This document shows positions 24,780 through 32,781 of a DNA stretch of 41,414 bases, in pieces (the first letter of the stretch is position 1; the number at the start of each line of letters is the position of its first letter). The stretch is from Verrucomicrobiota bacterium (GTDB lineage: Bacteria; Verrucomicrobiota; Verrucomicrobiia; Opitutales; Intestinicryptomonadaceae). The stretch lies in NCBI GenBank assembly GCA_003343565.1, contig QALA01000001.1, forward strand, positions 1-41,414, in the 5' to 3' direction. Under the pieces are notes generated by a model. The model saw nothing but the letters and a program-made list of their open reading frames with translations, did not search any database and had not been told where the DNA came from. A program made the position numbers and the translations under genes.

Positions 24780-26246
24780 CTATGCGCTTTCCACCGTGAC
24801 GTCCTTCGTCACGCCGTCGATAGTCATTTTGAAGCGCGTACCCTTTGCGGCGGGGCTTTCGGGCTTTTTGTCCGCCGGAGTTCTGAGCGCGTATGCGCTC
24901 TTTGGCTTTTTGTAGAGGTCCTCAAGCTGCTGCGGGAACATGGCGTAAATTACGCAGTGTTCGTCATCGTCCTTGATTCCCTTTTCGCGCAGGGTTTTGC
25001 GCAGGGCCTCCATTCCGGGCTTTTGCAGATCCGCCGGACGGCACGATATGGGCTCCTTGCCCGACTTCTGCTGCGCAAGCTTTTGCACTTCCGGATCCAC
25101 CGGGGCGGGAGTTCTGCCGTAGTATCCCAGCGCGATGTCCATGGCCTGCGGCGTAAACATCTTCCAGCGGCCGAACTTGACGTTCATCATGGCCTGCGTT
25201 CCCACTATCTGCGAGGTCGGCGTGACCAGCGGAATCCAGCCGAGCTTCTCGCGCACATAGGGGACTTCGGCGAACACTTCGTCGAATTTGTCCGCCATTC
25301 CCTGTTCCTTGAGCTGCACGCGGAAGTTTGAGAGCATGCCGCCCGGCACCTGATAGACGAGGGCGTCGGTATCTATGGCTTCGTTTTTGGGCGACGTGTA
25401 GTAGGCCAGTTCGTCGTAAATTTTTTGGAAGTAGCCGCGCAGTTCGGTGAGCTTTTTCATGTCGTAGTTCGGGCAGCGCGCGTGGTCCTTCAGCATGGCT
25501 ATCATTCTGGAGGCGTCGGGCTGGCCGGTGCCGTTGGCAAACGGGGCGATAGACGTGTCGATTGCGTCGACCCCGGCCTCGACTGCGGCGTAGTAGGTGG
25601 GCGCGCCCATGCCGGCGGTCTCGTGGGTGTGTATTATAACCGGAATTTTTACGTTCGCCTTCAGGCCCCTGACGATTTCCGACGTCACAAACGGCGGAAT
25701 CAGGCCGGCCATGTCCTTGATTACTATGGCGTCGCAGCCGATCTCCTCAAGTTCGCAGCCCATGCGGACGAACGAATCCACAGTGTGGACCGGGCTGGTC
25801 GTGTAGCATATCGTGCCGTGCGCCTGTTTGCCGACTTTTTTGGCGGCCTGTATGGAGCATTCCATATTTCTGACGTCGTTGAGCGCGTCGAAAATGCGGA
25901 ATATGTCCATGCCGTGTTTTGCGCTGGCGGCGACAAACGCCTCCACCACGTCGTCCGGGAAGTGGGAGTAGGCGACTATGTTCTGCCCTCTGAACAGCAT
26001 CATGTGCGGAGTCTTGGGGCAGGCCTTTTTTAGCATGTCGAGCCTGTCGAAGGGAAATTCGCCGAGGAACCTAAGCCCCGCGTCGATGGTCGCGCCGCCC
26101 CAAGTTTCGAGGGCTCCGAAACCTATGCTGTCCAGAGTTTCGCATGCCGGCAGCATCATTGAAGTCGGCATTCTGGTCGCCGCAAGGGATTGGTGCCCGT
26201 CGCGGAGCACGGTATTGTTGAATACTACTGGTTTAGTGTCTGACAT
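24780..26246 (-). CDS. oadA: Carboxyltransferase subunit of oxaloacetate decarboxylase / pyruvate carboxylase, without biotin domain
   Basis: 488 residues. The HMGL-like TIM barrel shows TVLRDGHQSLAATRM (metal and substrate Asp, Gln), GCDAIVIKDMAGL (the conserved Lys) and VIIHTHETAGMGAPTYY (metal histidines); the conserved carboxylase region follows (VPGGMLSNFRVQL, WIPLVTPTSQIVG). It moves CO2 between oxaloacetate/pyruvate and biotin. Family members of 560-600 residues end in a biotinyl domain with an MKM motif; this one ends at GTRFKMTIDGVTKDVTVESA, where the linker into that domain would begin, so the carrier must be a separate protein encoded elsewhere. Neither the membrane beta subunit nor a biotin carboxylase gene is adjacent, so decarboxylase, pyruvate carboxylase and methylmalonyl-type roles cannot be told apart; the symbol is provisional. 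A GAGAG-type site precedes the ATG. Confidence 0.9.
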   Translation of the reverse strand: MSDTKPVVFNNTVLRDGHQSLAATRMPTSMMLPACETLDSIGFGALETWGGATIDAGLRFLGEFPFDRLDMLKKACPKTPHMMLFRGQNIVAYSHFPDDVVEAFVAASAKHGMDIFRIFDALNDVRNMECSIQAAKKVGKQAHGTICYTTSPVHTVDSFVRMGCELEEIGCDAIVIKDMAGLIPPFVTSEIVRGLKANVKIPVIIHTHETAGMGAPTYYAAVEAGVDAIDTSIAPFANGTGQPDASRMIAMLKDHARCPNYDMKKLTELRGYFQKIYDELAYYTSPKNEAIDTDALVYQVPGGMLSNFRVQLKEQGMADKFDEVFAEVPYVREKLGWIPLVTPTSQIVGTQAMMNVKFGRWKMFTPQAMDIALGYYGRTPAPVDPEVQKLAQQKSGKEPISCRPADLQKPGMEALRKTLREKGIKDDDEHCVIYAMFPQQLEDLYKKPKSAYALRTPADKKPESPAAKGTRFKMTIDGVTKDVTVESA

Positions 26247-26594
26247 ATTTTCTCTCTATTCTTTTATCAATTTCAATCGACGGGCGTTCATTCGAATTAA
26301 CCCTTATTTTGCGCTGCGGTTCGGCAAGCTGCCTCCTTCTGCCCGGAGCGGAGAGAATTTGCCGGACGGCGATTTGCCGCGAATTTTAACCTCTTAAAAT
26401 CCGCGCGGATAATCCGCTATTGTTCCGTCATATTTTTAAATTTGCGCAAAAGTTTTACCTGCGTCAATCATTTTAAAGCAATGGAAAGTTGCGCTCCGGG
26501 AAGTAATAAACTTTGGAGCGCAATGAAGCCGAAACGCTTTTGAGTCCGGCAAAAGCTCATCGATTTGCAATTTGCATTAAAGCCTTTCGGGATT

Positions 26595-26619
26595 CGCGGC
26601 GGTCGGCGGAAGTTTGGCG
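26595..26619 (+). repeat. Dispersed intergenic repeat, partial copy C
   Basis: CGCGGCGGTCGGCGGAAGTT plus TGGCG, identical to 27028-27052 except for one base. Confidence 0.55.
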
Positions 26620-27027
26620 TTTTGCAATCGGGGTTGGAAAGGGCAAAACATAAGAGAAGATAAAACATAATCCGGCGGGGAAGCGGAGTTTTCCGCTTTT
26701 TTCGTTTTGAATGTCCGGGTACGGATTGGCGGCAAACGAATGAGAGCGCAAACGAGCGAAGAAATTATGGCTTTATTGCCCGTTAATTTGTTGCGGTTTT
26801 GGCGCGTTCGGCTGCGCCGTTTTTTCAGCAGACGTTTGGCGGCGGCTGTGTAGGCGGAAAATTTTTTTCCGGCAAAAATGGCGCGATAAACGCCGCATGT
26901 GCGGCGGCGGCCGCAGAGTTAATGCAATTTGCGGCGCATTGCAAGAGTTGGAAAAGTCGGGCGTTTGGAAAATCTGCCTTTTCGTTCGCGGCGGATTCCG
27001 GCGGTCTCGGAAAACTTCGGCGGTTTC

Positions 27028-27115
27028 CGCGGCGGTCTGCGGAAGTTTGGCGGATTGATTGTTTTGGGCGGGCGGCGTTTGTTTGTCCGAAGCGCGCGGC
27101 AACAAAAACTTTTGT
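27028..27115 (+). repeat. Dispersed intergenic repeat, copy B
   Basis: Shares 24 of 25 bases with copy C at its left end and 22 of 22 bases with copy A at 27043-27064, so it joins the two partial copies into one family. Similarity to copy A continues to about 27110. Confidence 0.6.
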
Positions 27116-27287
27116 CCTCTTCCCCAAGCCGTTTCGTCCGAAATTAAATGCCGGATTTTTCAAGGCGGTTTCGGGACAGTTTCGGGGAGGATTCAGAGCA
27201 GATTTGGGACGGATTCGAGGCGGGGCAAGTCGGCCGGAAATCAAAAATTGTGCGCGAAAAACCAAAACCGTATGTAAAAAGCCGCAT

Positions 27288-27317
27288 ATAAAAAGGCCGC
27301 CCGAATTTGACGGCCCC
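27288..27317 (-). terminator. Intrinsic terminator of the third PEP-CTERM gene
   Basis: Minus strand: GGCCGTC, loop AAATTC, GGGCGGCC, followed by TTTTTAT. About 60 bases after the stop of the gene at 27376-28935. A GC palindrome (GGCCGATTCGGCC) lies between them. Confidence 0.8.
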
Positions 27318-27375
27318 AAGCGCGCCGGCCGAATCGGCCGGGCTGTTTTTCCAAAAAATTTTTTTGCGGCTTCGC

Positions 27376-28935
27376 CTACCTGCGCCTTCTTTTGCGCGCG
27401 GCAAACACAATCGCCACAATGCCGAGTATCGCCGCCCATTCCGCGGGTTCGGGCACCGTGTAGGTAATGTACAGCCCGTCGGCTTCGTTTAGCGCGGTGA
27501 AGTAATATAGTTCGCCGTAGTAGTCGTAGACTTTGTAGTCGTCCGTGGTGACGAATGCGATTCCGCTTTCGGCCGCTTCGGCCCACGATATCACTTTCAG
27601 CTTTGCGCCGTTTTCAATGAGGAAGTCCACATATTCGTCGACCATGCTTCCGCCGTTGACCGTGCGCAAATCTATGACGACCGTTCCGGCGCCTTCGGCC
27701 TTGCCGGAAAATGAGAGGGTGTCGCACACAATTCCGCCCTCGTCTGCGTAATCCATGCGGACGGCGATTGTGCCGCCTCCGTCGGAGACTTTGAGATTTG
27801 TAAACGCGAACGTTCCGCCGACAACGCCGTTGCTATTTCCGAAAGTCGCCGCCTGCGCGCCGTCGGCCCTCGCCAAATTGAGATCGCCGTGCGAGACGTC
27901 CGCGCCGGTTGCCGAATAGTTGAGGTACAGGCCGCCGCTTATCATCGTCACGCCGCCGGTGAAGGTCATTTCCTCTCCGGTGAAGCTTTGCGAATGGTTC
28001 AAATATGTGAACGTCGCCCCGTCCGCATTCGGCGTCGACGAGCGCATGACCAATGCGAGCTTTGCATTCGCGTTGACTTGGATTATGGAACCCGAAGACA
28101 CCGCATTTTGCGCCCTGACGCCGTCGTTTGTAAAGACGTTTGTCCAAGTTGCGGTGGAGGTTTCGACTCCCCCATAGCGCAGCGATACGCGATGCGTCAT
28201 TCCTTCATAGCTTCCGTTATCGACTATGGCGTTTATCCATGAGAAGGAATCTTCGACAGTGCCTGTGCCTCCCCCGCCGCCGGCGTTTCCGTATCCGAAA
28301 TACGCGTTTCCCCATTCCGAGACTACCACGTTAAATATTGCGTCCGGATTGGAGATTGAATGGCTTTCGACCCCGTATGCGTTGTATGAGGCGTAATTGT
28401 TGCCCTGATTCCCGACTTTCAATGTTCCAGTGACGGTTATCTTCTTGAAGTTGTGGTCCCCGTAATTTACCTTTCCCAGCAGGTTGCCGATTCCCCTTGC
28501 GTCTCCGTTTATCGTCACGACAACGTTGGAGGGTTCGTTTTTTGAGCCGTAAAACAGGTTCGCCCATGTCGAGTTTGTGAACCCTCCCAGAACGATATTT
28601 TCGCAACCTTGCGCGGCGCTCAAATTAAAATATTCGTTTTGCAGCTGTATAGATGCGGCGTTGACGTTCTGGTCCAGATACAACACGCGCGTGCCGCTGC
28701 CGGAGGGGGTCGTCAAATTCGAGAAAATATAGCTGTTGGAGGAGTCCAAGAGGTCGGGCAGGGCGGAGGCGGCAACGTATCCTTCCCCGTCCTGGACAAA
28801 CCAGTACTTGAGGGAGTCGGAGAAGTTGATGTCGGCGCCGTCGTTGTGAAACAGGCCGGTGTCGAAATAGTAGGTTTCGGAAAAGGCGGGAAGCCAAAAG
28901 AGGGCGGAGAGCGCGAAAGTTGCCAATTTCTTCAT
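27376..28935 (-). CDS. Secreted beta-rich PEP-CTERM protein, paralogue
   Basis: 519 residues. The signal peptide (KKLATFALSALFWLPAF) is cut before ETYYFD, the same mature start as the protein at 22902-24470. The body is Asn/Ser/Gly-rich and beta-forming. The PEP-CTERM tail from residue 494 reads VPEPAEWAAILGIVAIVFAA followed by KRRRR. From about residue 330 the sequence is highly similar to the 22902 protein, including GGLYLNY, GGIVCDTL, IDL, KVISWAEAAESGI and TTDDYKVYDYYGELYYF; the N-terminal two thirds have diverged strongly. It has its own promoter and terminator, an AT-rich leader and no ribosome-binding site. The carboxyltransferase gene lies between the two paralogues, but each has separate transcription signals. 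Confidence 0.9.
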   Translation of the reverse strand: MKKLATFALSALFWLPAFSETYYFDTGLFHNDGADINFSDSLKYWFVQDGEGYVAASALPDLLDSSNSYIFSNLTTPSGSGTRVLYLDQNVNAASIQLQNEYFNLSAAQGCENIVLGGFTNSTWANLFYGSKNEPSNVVVTINGDARGIGNLLGKVNYGDHNFKKITVTGTLKVGNQGNNYASYNAYGVESHSISNPDAIFNVVVSEWGNAYFGYGNAGGGGGTGTVEDSFSWINAIVDNGSYEGMTHRVSLRYGGVETSTATWTNVFTNDGVRAQNAVSSGSIIQVNANAKLALVMRSSTPNADGATFTYLNHSQSFTGEEMTFTGGVTMISGGLYLNYSATGADVSHGDLNLARADGAQAATFGNSNGVVGGTFAFTNLKVSDGGGTIAVRMDYADEGGIVCDTLSFSGKAEGAGTVVIDLRTVNGGSMVDEYVDFLIENGAKLKVISWAEAAESGIAFVTTDDYKVYDYYGELYYFTALNEADGLYITYTVPEPAEWAAILGIVAIVFAARKRRRR

Positions 28936-28945
28936 AGATATAATT

Positions 28946-28973
28946 TTTGTAGCAAAATGGGGGAGAGTGTCAA
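28946..28973 (-). promoter_or_regulatory. Sigma70-type promoter of the third PEP-CTERM gene
   Basis: Minus strand: consensus TTGACA at 28968-28973, a 16-base spacer and TACAAA at 28946-28951, very close to the ATG at 28935 (leader near 5 bases), so translation would be nearly leaderless if this -10 is correct. Confidence 0.5.
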
Positions 28974-29105
28974 ATAAAATAAACGTTAATATATTTACCT
29001 CTCAAACACTTAACTTTATCTTTGCGCAAATTTCCTTTTGGGGAGGGCGCATAAAAATGTTGCAAACTCCTCCCAAAAAAACGACCCTCGTCCACTTTCC
29101 CAAAT

Positions 29106-30713
29106 ATGAAGGCATATATTCGGACATACGGCTGCCAGATGAACGAGCGCGATTCTGAGAATATCGCCGCCGGCTTCCTGTCCCGCGGCTGCTCAATCTG
29201 CGACAGCGATGCCGATGCCGACATAGTCGTCGTCAACACCTGTTCCGTGCGCGGTCAGGCCGAGCAAAAAGCCTTGGGGAAACTCGGGCATGTCATAAAG
29301 CGCAGGACCGCGCGGCGCGCCGATTTGCCCGTCGTGTGCGCGGTCGGCTGCATGGCGCAGAACATGGGAGAATCTCTGCTCGACCGCCTCCCGGATTTGG
29401 ATTTGATTCTCGGCACGCGGCAGATGCACAGGGTCGCGGAGTTGTGCGTGGAGTTTTGCAAACGGCGCATGGCGGATTCGGAACTGCGGGGCGGCAGCGC
29501 AAAAACGGAGTCGAGCAAAGAGTTTCTGACGGCGCATCGGGAGCGCAAAGCGGCTTTTGGCAGATTCGAATCTGCCGGACCGGCGCGCGAAAGCGGCGCG
29601 GGGCAGAGTCGGCAAGGCGCGCATTGCGGCGCGCCGGAAGCGGCGGGAATATCGGAAATATCGGACTGCGCGCCGAATGCCGCAACGAACGGAGTCTTGA
29701 ACGGAGCCTCGAACGGACTGTCGCGCGGCGCATCGGGCGGAACGCCGAACCGCGCGCTCGTCGACATTTCCGACGACGCCCAATCGCACAGGCTGATAAA
29801 TATGCACTTGCCTTCCGCCTCCCGCCCGTGCGCGTTCGTATCGATTATGCAGGGCTGCCAGATGAGTTGCTCGTATTGCATAGTGCCCAAGACGCGCGGC
29901 GTTCAACGCTCAAGGCCGGAGGGCGAAATTCTTGAAGAGATCGAACGGCTCGCCGGCGGCGGGACGCGCGAGGTCACGCTTCTCGGCCAAGTTGTGAACG
30001 CCTACGGGCGCGAGGGCGGCGGGGCCGAAGGCGCGGGGGCGTTCGTGCGGCTTCTGAAGAAAATCGCGGCAATCGGCGGGATAGAGCGCATTCGATTTAC
30101 GTCGCCGCACCCGTCTTTTTTCGGAGGGGAACTGATAGACTGCTATTCGTCGCTAAAGGAGCTTTGTCCGTACGTGCATCTGCCAATGCAGTCCGGAAGC
30201 GACAGAATCCTCAGACAAATGCGCCGCCCCTACGATTCCGCGCGCTTTTTCGGCATAGTCGAGAAACTTCGCGCCGCGCGCGCGGACATCTCTATTTCGA
30301 CCGACGTAATCGTCGGATACCCCGGCGAGAGCGGGGACGACTTCAATATGACGCGCCGATTGTTTGCCGAATGCGGTTTTGACATGGCGTATATATTCAA
30401 ATACAGCCCTCGCGACGGGACGCCCTCGGCCGAATGCGCCGACGACGTTCCGGAAGGCGTCAAGGAGGAGCGCAACCAGATTTTGCTTTCGCTTTTGCAG
30501 TCGCAGTCGCAGGCCTTCAACGACGCGCTTGTCGGGAGCGTTCAATCCGTTTTGGTGGAATCGGCCGCCAAGCGGGGCGACGGCGTTTATATGGGGCGCA
30601 CTCCGCACCACCGCAAGGTTTTCTTCAAGGGCGGCGCGGATTTGCCGGGAAAGTTTGTAAATGTGAAAATTTTGGGTGCTTCTGTGAGCGCGCTCAGCGG
30701 GGAAATCGCATAG
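29106..30713 (+). CDS. miaB: tRNA-2-methylthio-N6-adenosine synthase MiaB with long insertion
   Basis: 535 residues; MiaB adds the methylthio group to i6A37 of tRNAs using two iron-sulfur clusters. The N-terminal domain holds Cys10 (YGCQMN), Cys46 (NTCSVRG) and Cys82 (VGCMAQ); the radical-SAM triad is Cys251/255/258 in QGCQMSCSYCIVPKTRG; a TRAM domain is at the end (VLVESAAKRGDGVYMGRT to the C-terminus). E. coli MiaB has 474 residues. The extra length lies between LILGTRQMHRVAEL (near 110) and AFVSIMQGC (243), where about 85 additional residues are inserted; they are Gly/Ser/Asn/Ala-rich, with repeated NGxxNGASNG words, and should be disordered. The methylthiotransferase paralogues RimO and MtaB fit less well (GCQMN and the GCQxxCSYC spacing favour MiaB). 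There is no ribosome-binding site. Confidence 0.95.
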   Translation: MKAYIRTYGCQMNERDSENIAAGFLSRGCSICDSDADADIVVVNTCSVRGQAEQKALGKLGHVIKRRTARRADLPVVCAVGCMAQNMGESLLDRLPDLDLILGTRQMHRVAELCVEFCKRRMADSELRGGSAKTESSKEFLTAHRERKAAFGRFESAGPARESGAGQSRQGAHCGAPEAAGISEISDCAPNAATNGVLNGASNGLSRGASGGTPNRALVDISDDAQSHRLINMHLPSASRPCAFVSIMQGCQMSCSYCIVPKTRGVQRSRPEGEILEEIERLAGGGTREVTLLGQVVNAYGREGGGAEGAGAFVRLLKKIAAIGGIERIRFTSPHPSFFGGELIDCYSSLKELCPYVHLPMQSGSDRILRQMRRPYDSARFFGIVEKLRAARADISISTDVIVGYPGESGDDFNMTRRLFAECGFDMAYIFKYSPRDGTPSAECADDVPEGVKEERNQILLSLLQSQSQAFNDALVGSVQSVLVESAAKRGDGVYMGRTPHHRKVFFKGGADLPGKFVNVKILGASVSALSGEIA

Positions 30714-31306
30714 GCGCGCATGCCGCGGTGCGTTCTTGGCGGGGAAATTGCGCAGGTGTGCCTGTTGCTGTGCGCATTTTCGGCGTATGTTTTTAGTATG
30801 TGCGGAACGCGCGCGGGTTGTTCAGCTTCGGCGGCCGTTTGGGTGAGAATGAGCGGCCCCGTTCGGCGGGGGGGTTGCGAATTGCGGGGGGATATTTTTT
30901 ACATGTTTGAAAAGGCTGTGCCGTCCGCAGGGGAGGCGTAGGTATGTTCGCGCGTATCTGCGCGCGTGCGGTGAAGCGCAATCGGGCCGTTTTGAGAGAA
31001 TGCGCGGAATAAAAAATGCGCACGGCGCAGTTTGAGCGAAAAATTTTTTTAGCGCATGCCGTTCGCCGCGCGTCGGCGTGTGTGCGAGTTTCGTTGTGGT
31101 GCGCATTCGGGCAAAACTTACGCGCATGGAACAAATTTCTTTGTCTTCGGAAGATAACGTCGGATAAACTTTTTTTTCGATAAAATCCTTAGGCTAAAAA
31201 AATTCTTTGCCTATTTCTTCGTCTGCCTGAAAAGATTTTTTCGGCCCGGAAGCGGTGCGAAAAAATCCGCCGCCGCGTCGCGCGGCTTTCGGCAAAGTTC
31301 CCTTTG
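30714..31306. other. Intergenic region after miaB and after the tannase-like gene
   Basis: Convergent gene ends. No gene is supported. A small hairpin (GCCGCG, CGA, CGCGGC at 31272-31286, minus) with a T-run seven bases later is a weak terminator candidate for the minus-strand gene; none is seen for miaB. Confidence 0.4.
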
Positions 31307-32719
31307 CTATTCCGAAATTTCCGGGTTGTAGGGCGTCGCAATTTCTTCGTAGGTCTTTCCGCCGTACTTTATTTTGACGCTTATTTTTTCGGGGGCGCGC
31401 CCCTCCTCAACCCAGGGCTTTAAGTATCCGAGCGCGTTTGCGGACATGTTTGAGTGCCACCCTCCGGGGACGAGAAACAGCCGCGCAAATTCGGCGGTTT
31501 TTGCCGGGCCGCCGTTTCTTTTGCAAAGTTCCGAGTAGTACTCCTTGACGTATTCGGCGGGCACGATTGTGTCAAGTTTGCCCTGTATTATTAGCAGCTT
31601 TCCCCCGCGTTTCTTGAATTTTTCGAGATTCGGGCTTACATTGGCCTCCGCCGCAAAAATGTCCTCCATTTTGAGCATGTATTTGCGCATGTCGGCCTTT
31701 GAGATGTCCGCGCCGCGGCCGAGCGTCCATTCTATGATCCAGCAGTCGAATCCTTTTTTTAGCGTCTTTCCCCCGTCGGCGACTTCGCACGAAACCGGGA
31801 GCGCATGGGTGACGTATTCGCCGTTGTCGGGCAGGGTGACGGGCGAATGGATTTTCTTTAGAATTTCTTGCTGTTCCCCGGTCAGAAAATCCAATTTGGA
31901 GTAATCTGCGCGCGCGCGTTCAGGATAGCGCAAGTATGGGCGGTCGGGCGGAACGGGCTCGCCCGGATTGCCCCTGTTTTGGGCGACCAGCGCTTCGGTT
32001 ATTCTGTTTATTTCGCCGTCGGTAAAATAGTTTTTCGGCGCCAGAAGACGCTTTTCAAACGCGAAGCGCATGTGCAGGCGCGTCCGGTTTGTGACGGGAA
32101 AGAATACGGCGATGCCGTCGGCCAATTCCGGATAGCGCTCGGCGAGCGCCAGGCCCTCCTGTCCTCCCGTGGAGCCGCCGATGTAATATGTCTTGGAGGG
32201 TTTTCTGCCGTAAAATTCCCCGGCGATGCGCTTGCCTGCGGAAGTCATTTTCGCGACGGCTTCGTGTCCGAAGTCGCGCACCGTTTGGGTGCGGTCGGAA
32301 AGTTCAAACCACTGCGCCGTTCCGAGATTGCAGTGCGCGCTGGCGTATCCGGAAAGCGCGCCGGCTATTGCGGCGTCGACGCTAAGGTGCGTTCCCGCTC
32401 CGCCGTTGCCCTTTGCGAGAAACTCGCCGTTCCACTTTTCCGGCATGGGCAGAGCCACGGCTATGTTGACTTTTGAAGGCTCTTTCGCGTCGGCCAGCAC
32501 GAGCGCGAAAGTTTTTTGAGCGGTCTTTTCTCCGCGTCCGAAATTGTACTTTTCGCCCTCTTCGATTATTCGCGCGTCTTTGATTTCAACGCCGTCCAGC
32601 CTGAGGGATTTCAGGCGTTCAAGCCGCGCGCGCGCGTCCGCCGCCAGCGCGCACGCAGACAGCGCGACTGCCGCCGCAAATGCGATTGTCCTTTTTATCG
32701 ATATGCCGATTGCCTCCAT
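31307..32719 (-). CDS. Secreted tannase/feruloyl-esterase-family protein lacking the Cys pair
   Basis: 470 residues with a signal peptide (KRTIAFAAAVALSACALA). It follows the tannase/feruloyl esterase family (PF07519 type): oxyanion region LAKGNGGAG near 102, nucleophile elbow YIGGSTGGQEGL with Ser183, YPELADGIAV after it, acid Asp383 in QGKLDTIVP and base His422 in PGGWHSNMS. In characterised members the Ser is preceded by Cys (GCSTGG) and the His is followed by Cys (HC), forming a disulfide; here both positions are changed, to Gly and Ser. The triad itself is intact, so activity is possible without the disulfide. The substrate is probably an aromatic or acyl ester of a plant polymer. It lies 62 bases downstream of pilT on the same strand, with a GC palindrome between. 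A GGAAAG site precedes the ATG. Confidence 0.87.
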   Translation of the reverse strand: MEAIGISIKRTIAFAAAVALSACALAADARARLERLKSLRLDGVEIKDARIIEEGEKYNFGRGEKTAQKTFALVLADAKEPSKVNIAVALPMPEKWNGEFLAKGNGGAGTHLSVDAAIAGALSGYASAHCNLGTAQWFELSDRTQTVRDFGHEAVAKMTSAGKRIAGEFYGRKPSKTYYIGGSTGGQEGLALAERYPELADGIAVFFPVTNRTRLHMRFAFEKRLLAPKNYFTDGEINRITEALVAQNRGNPGEPVPPDRPYLRYPERARADYSKLDFLTGEQQEILKKIHSPVTLPDNGEYVTHALPVSCEVADGGKTLKKGFDCWIIEWTLGRGADISKADMRKYMLKMEDIFAAEANVSPNLEKFKKRGGKLLIIQGKLDTIVPAEYVKEYYSELCKRNGGPAKTAEFARLFLVPGGWHSNMSANALGYLKPWVEEGRAPEKISVKIKYGGKTYEEIATPYNPEISE

Positions 32720-32781
32720 AAACGCTTTCCGTTTTTAATTTTCGCCTTTTGCCCCGCCGCGCGCGCGGCGGCCTCCGAAGC

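Larger units (their letters stand above)
26247..27287. other. One-kilobase intergenic region with repeat copies
   Basis: Long frames are present on both strands, but they are Arg/Pro/Ala-rich and not credible. The region carries two copies of the dispersed repeat and further short echoes of its words (GCGGTCTCGG, TTCGGCGG, GCGGTTTCCG) around 26960-27060. No transposase or RNA gene could be recognised. Confidence 0.5.

Noticed and set aside
26799..27586. Long overlapping frames in the gap upstream of the carboxyltransferase gene
   Set aside because: They are present on both strands at once, Arg/Pro/Ala-rich, and overlap the dispersed repeats and a PEP-CTERM 3' end.
22902..28935. PEP-CTERM genes plus carboxyltransferase as one operon
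   Set aside because: Each gene has its own intrinsic terminator, and the two PEP-CTERM genes have their own promoters, so joint transcription is unlikely.
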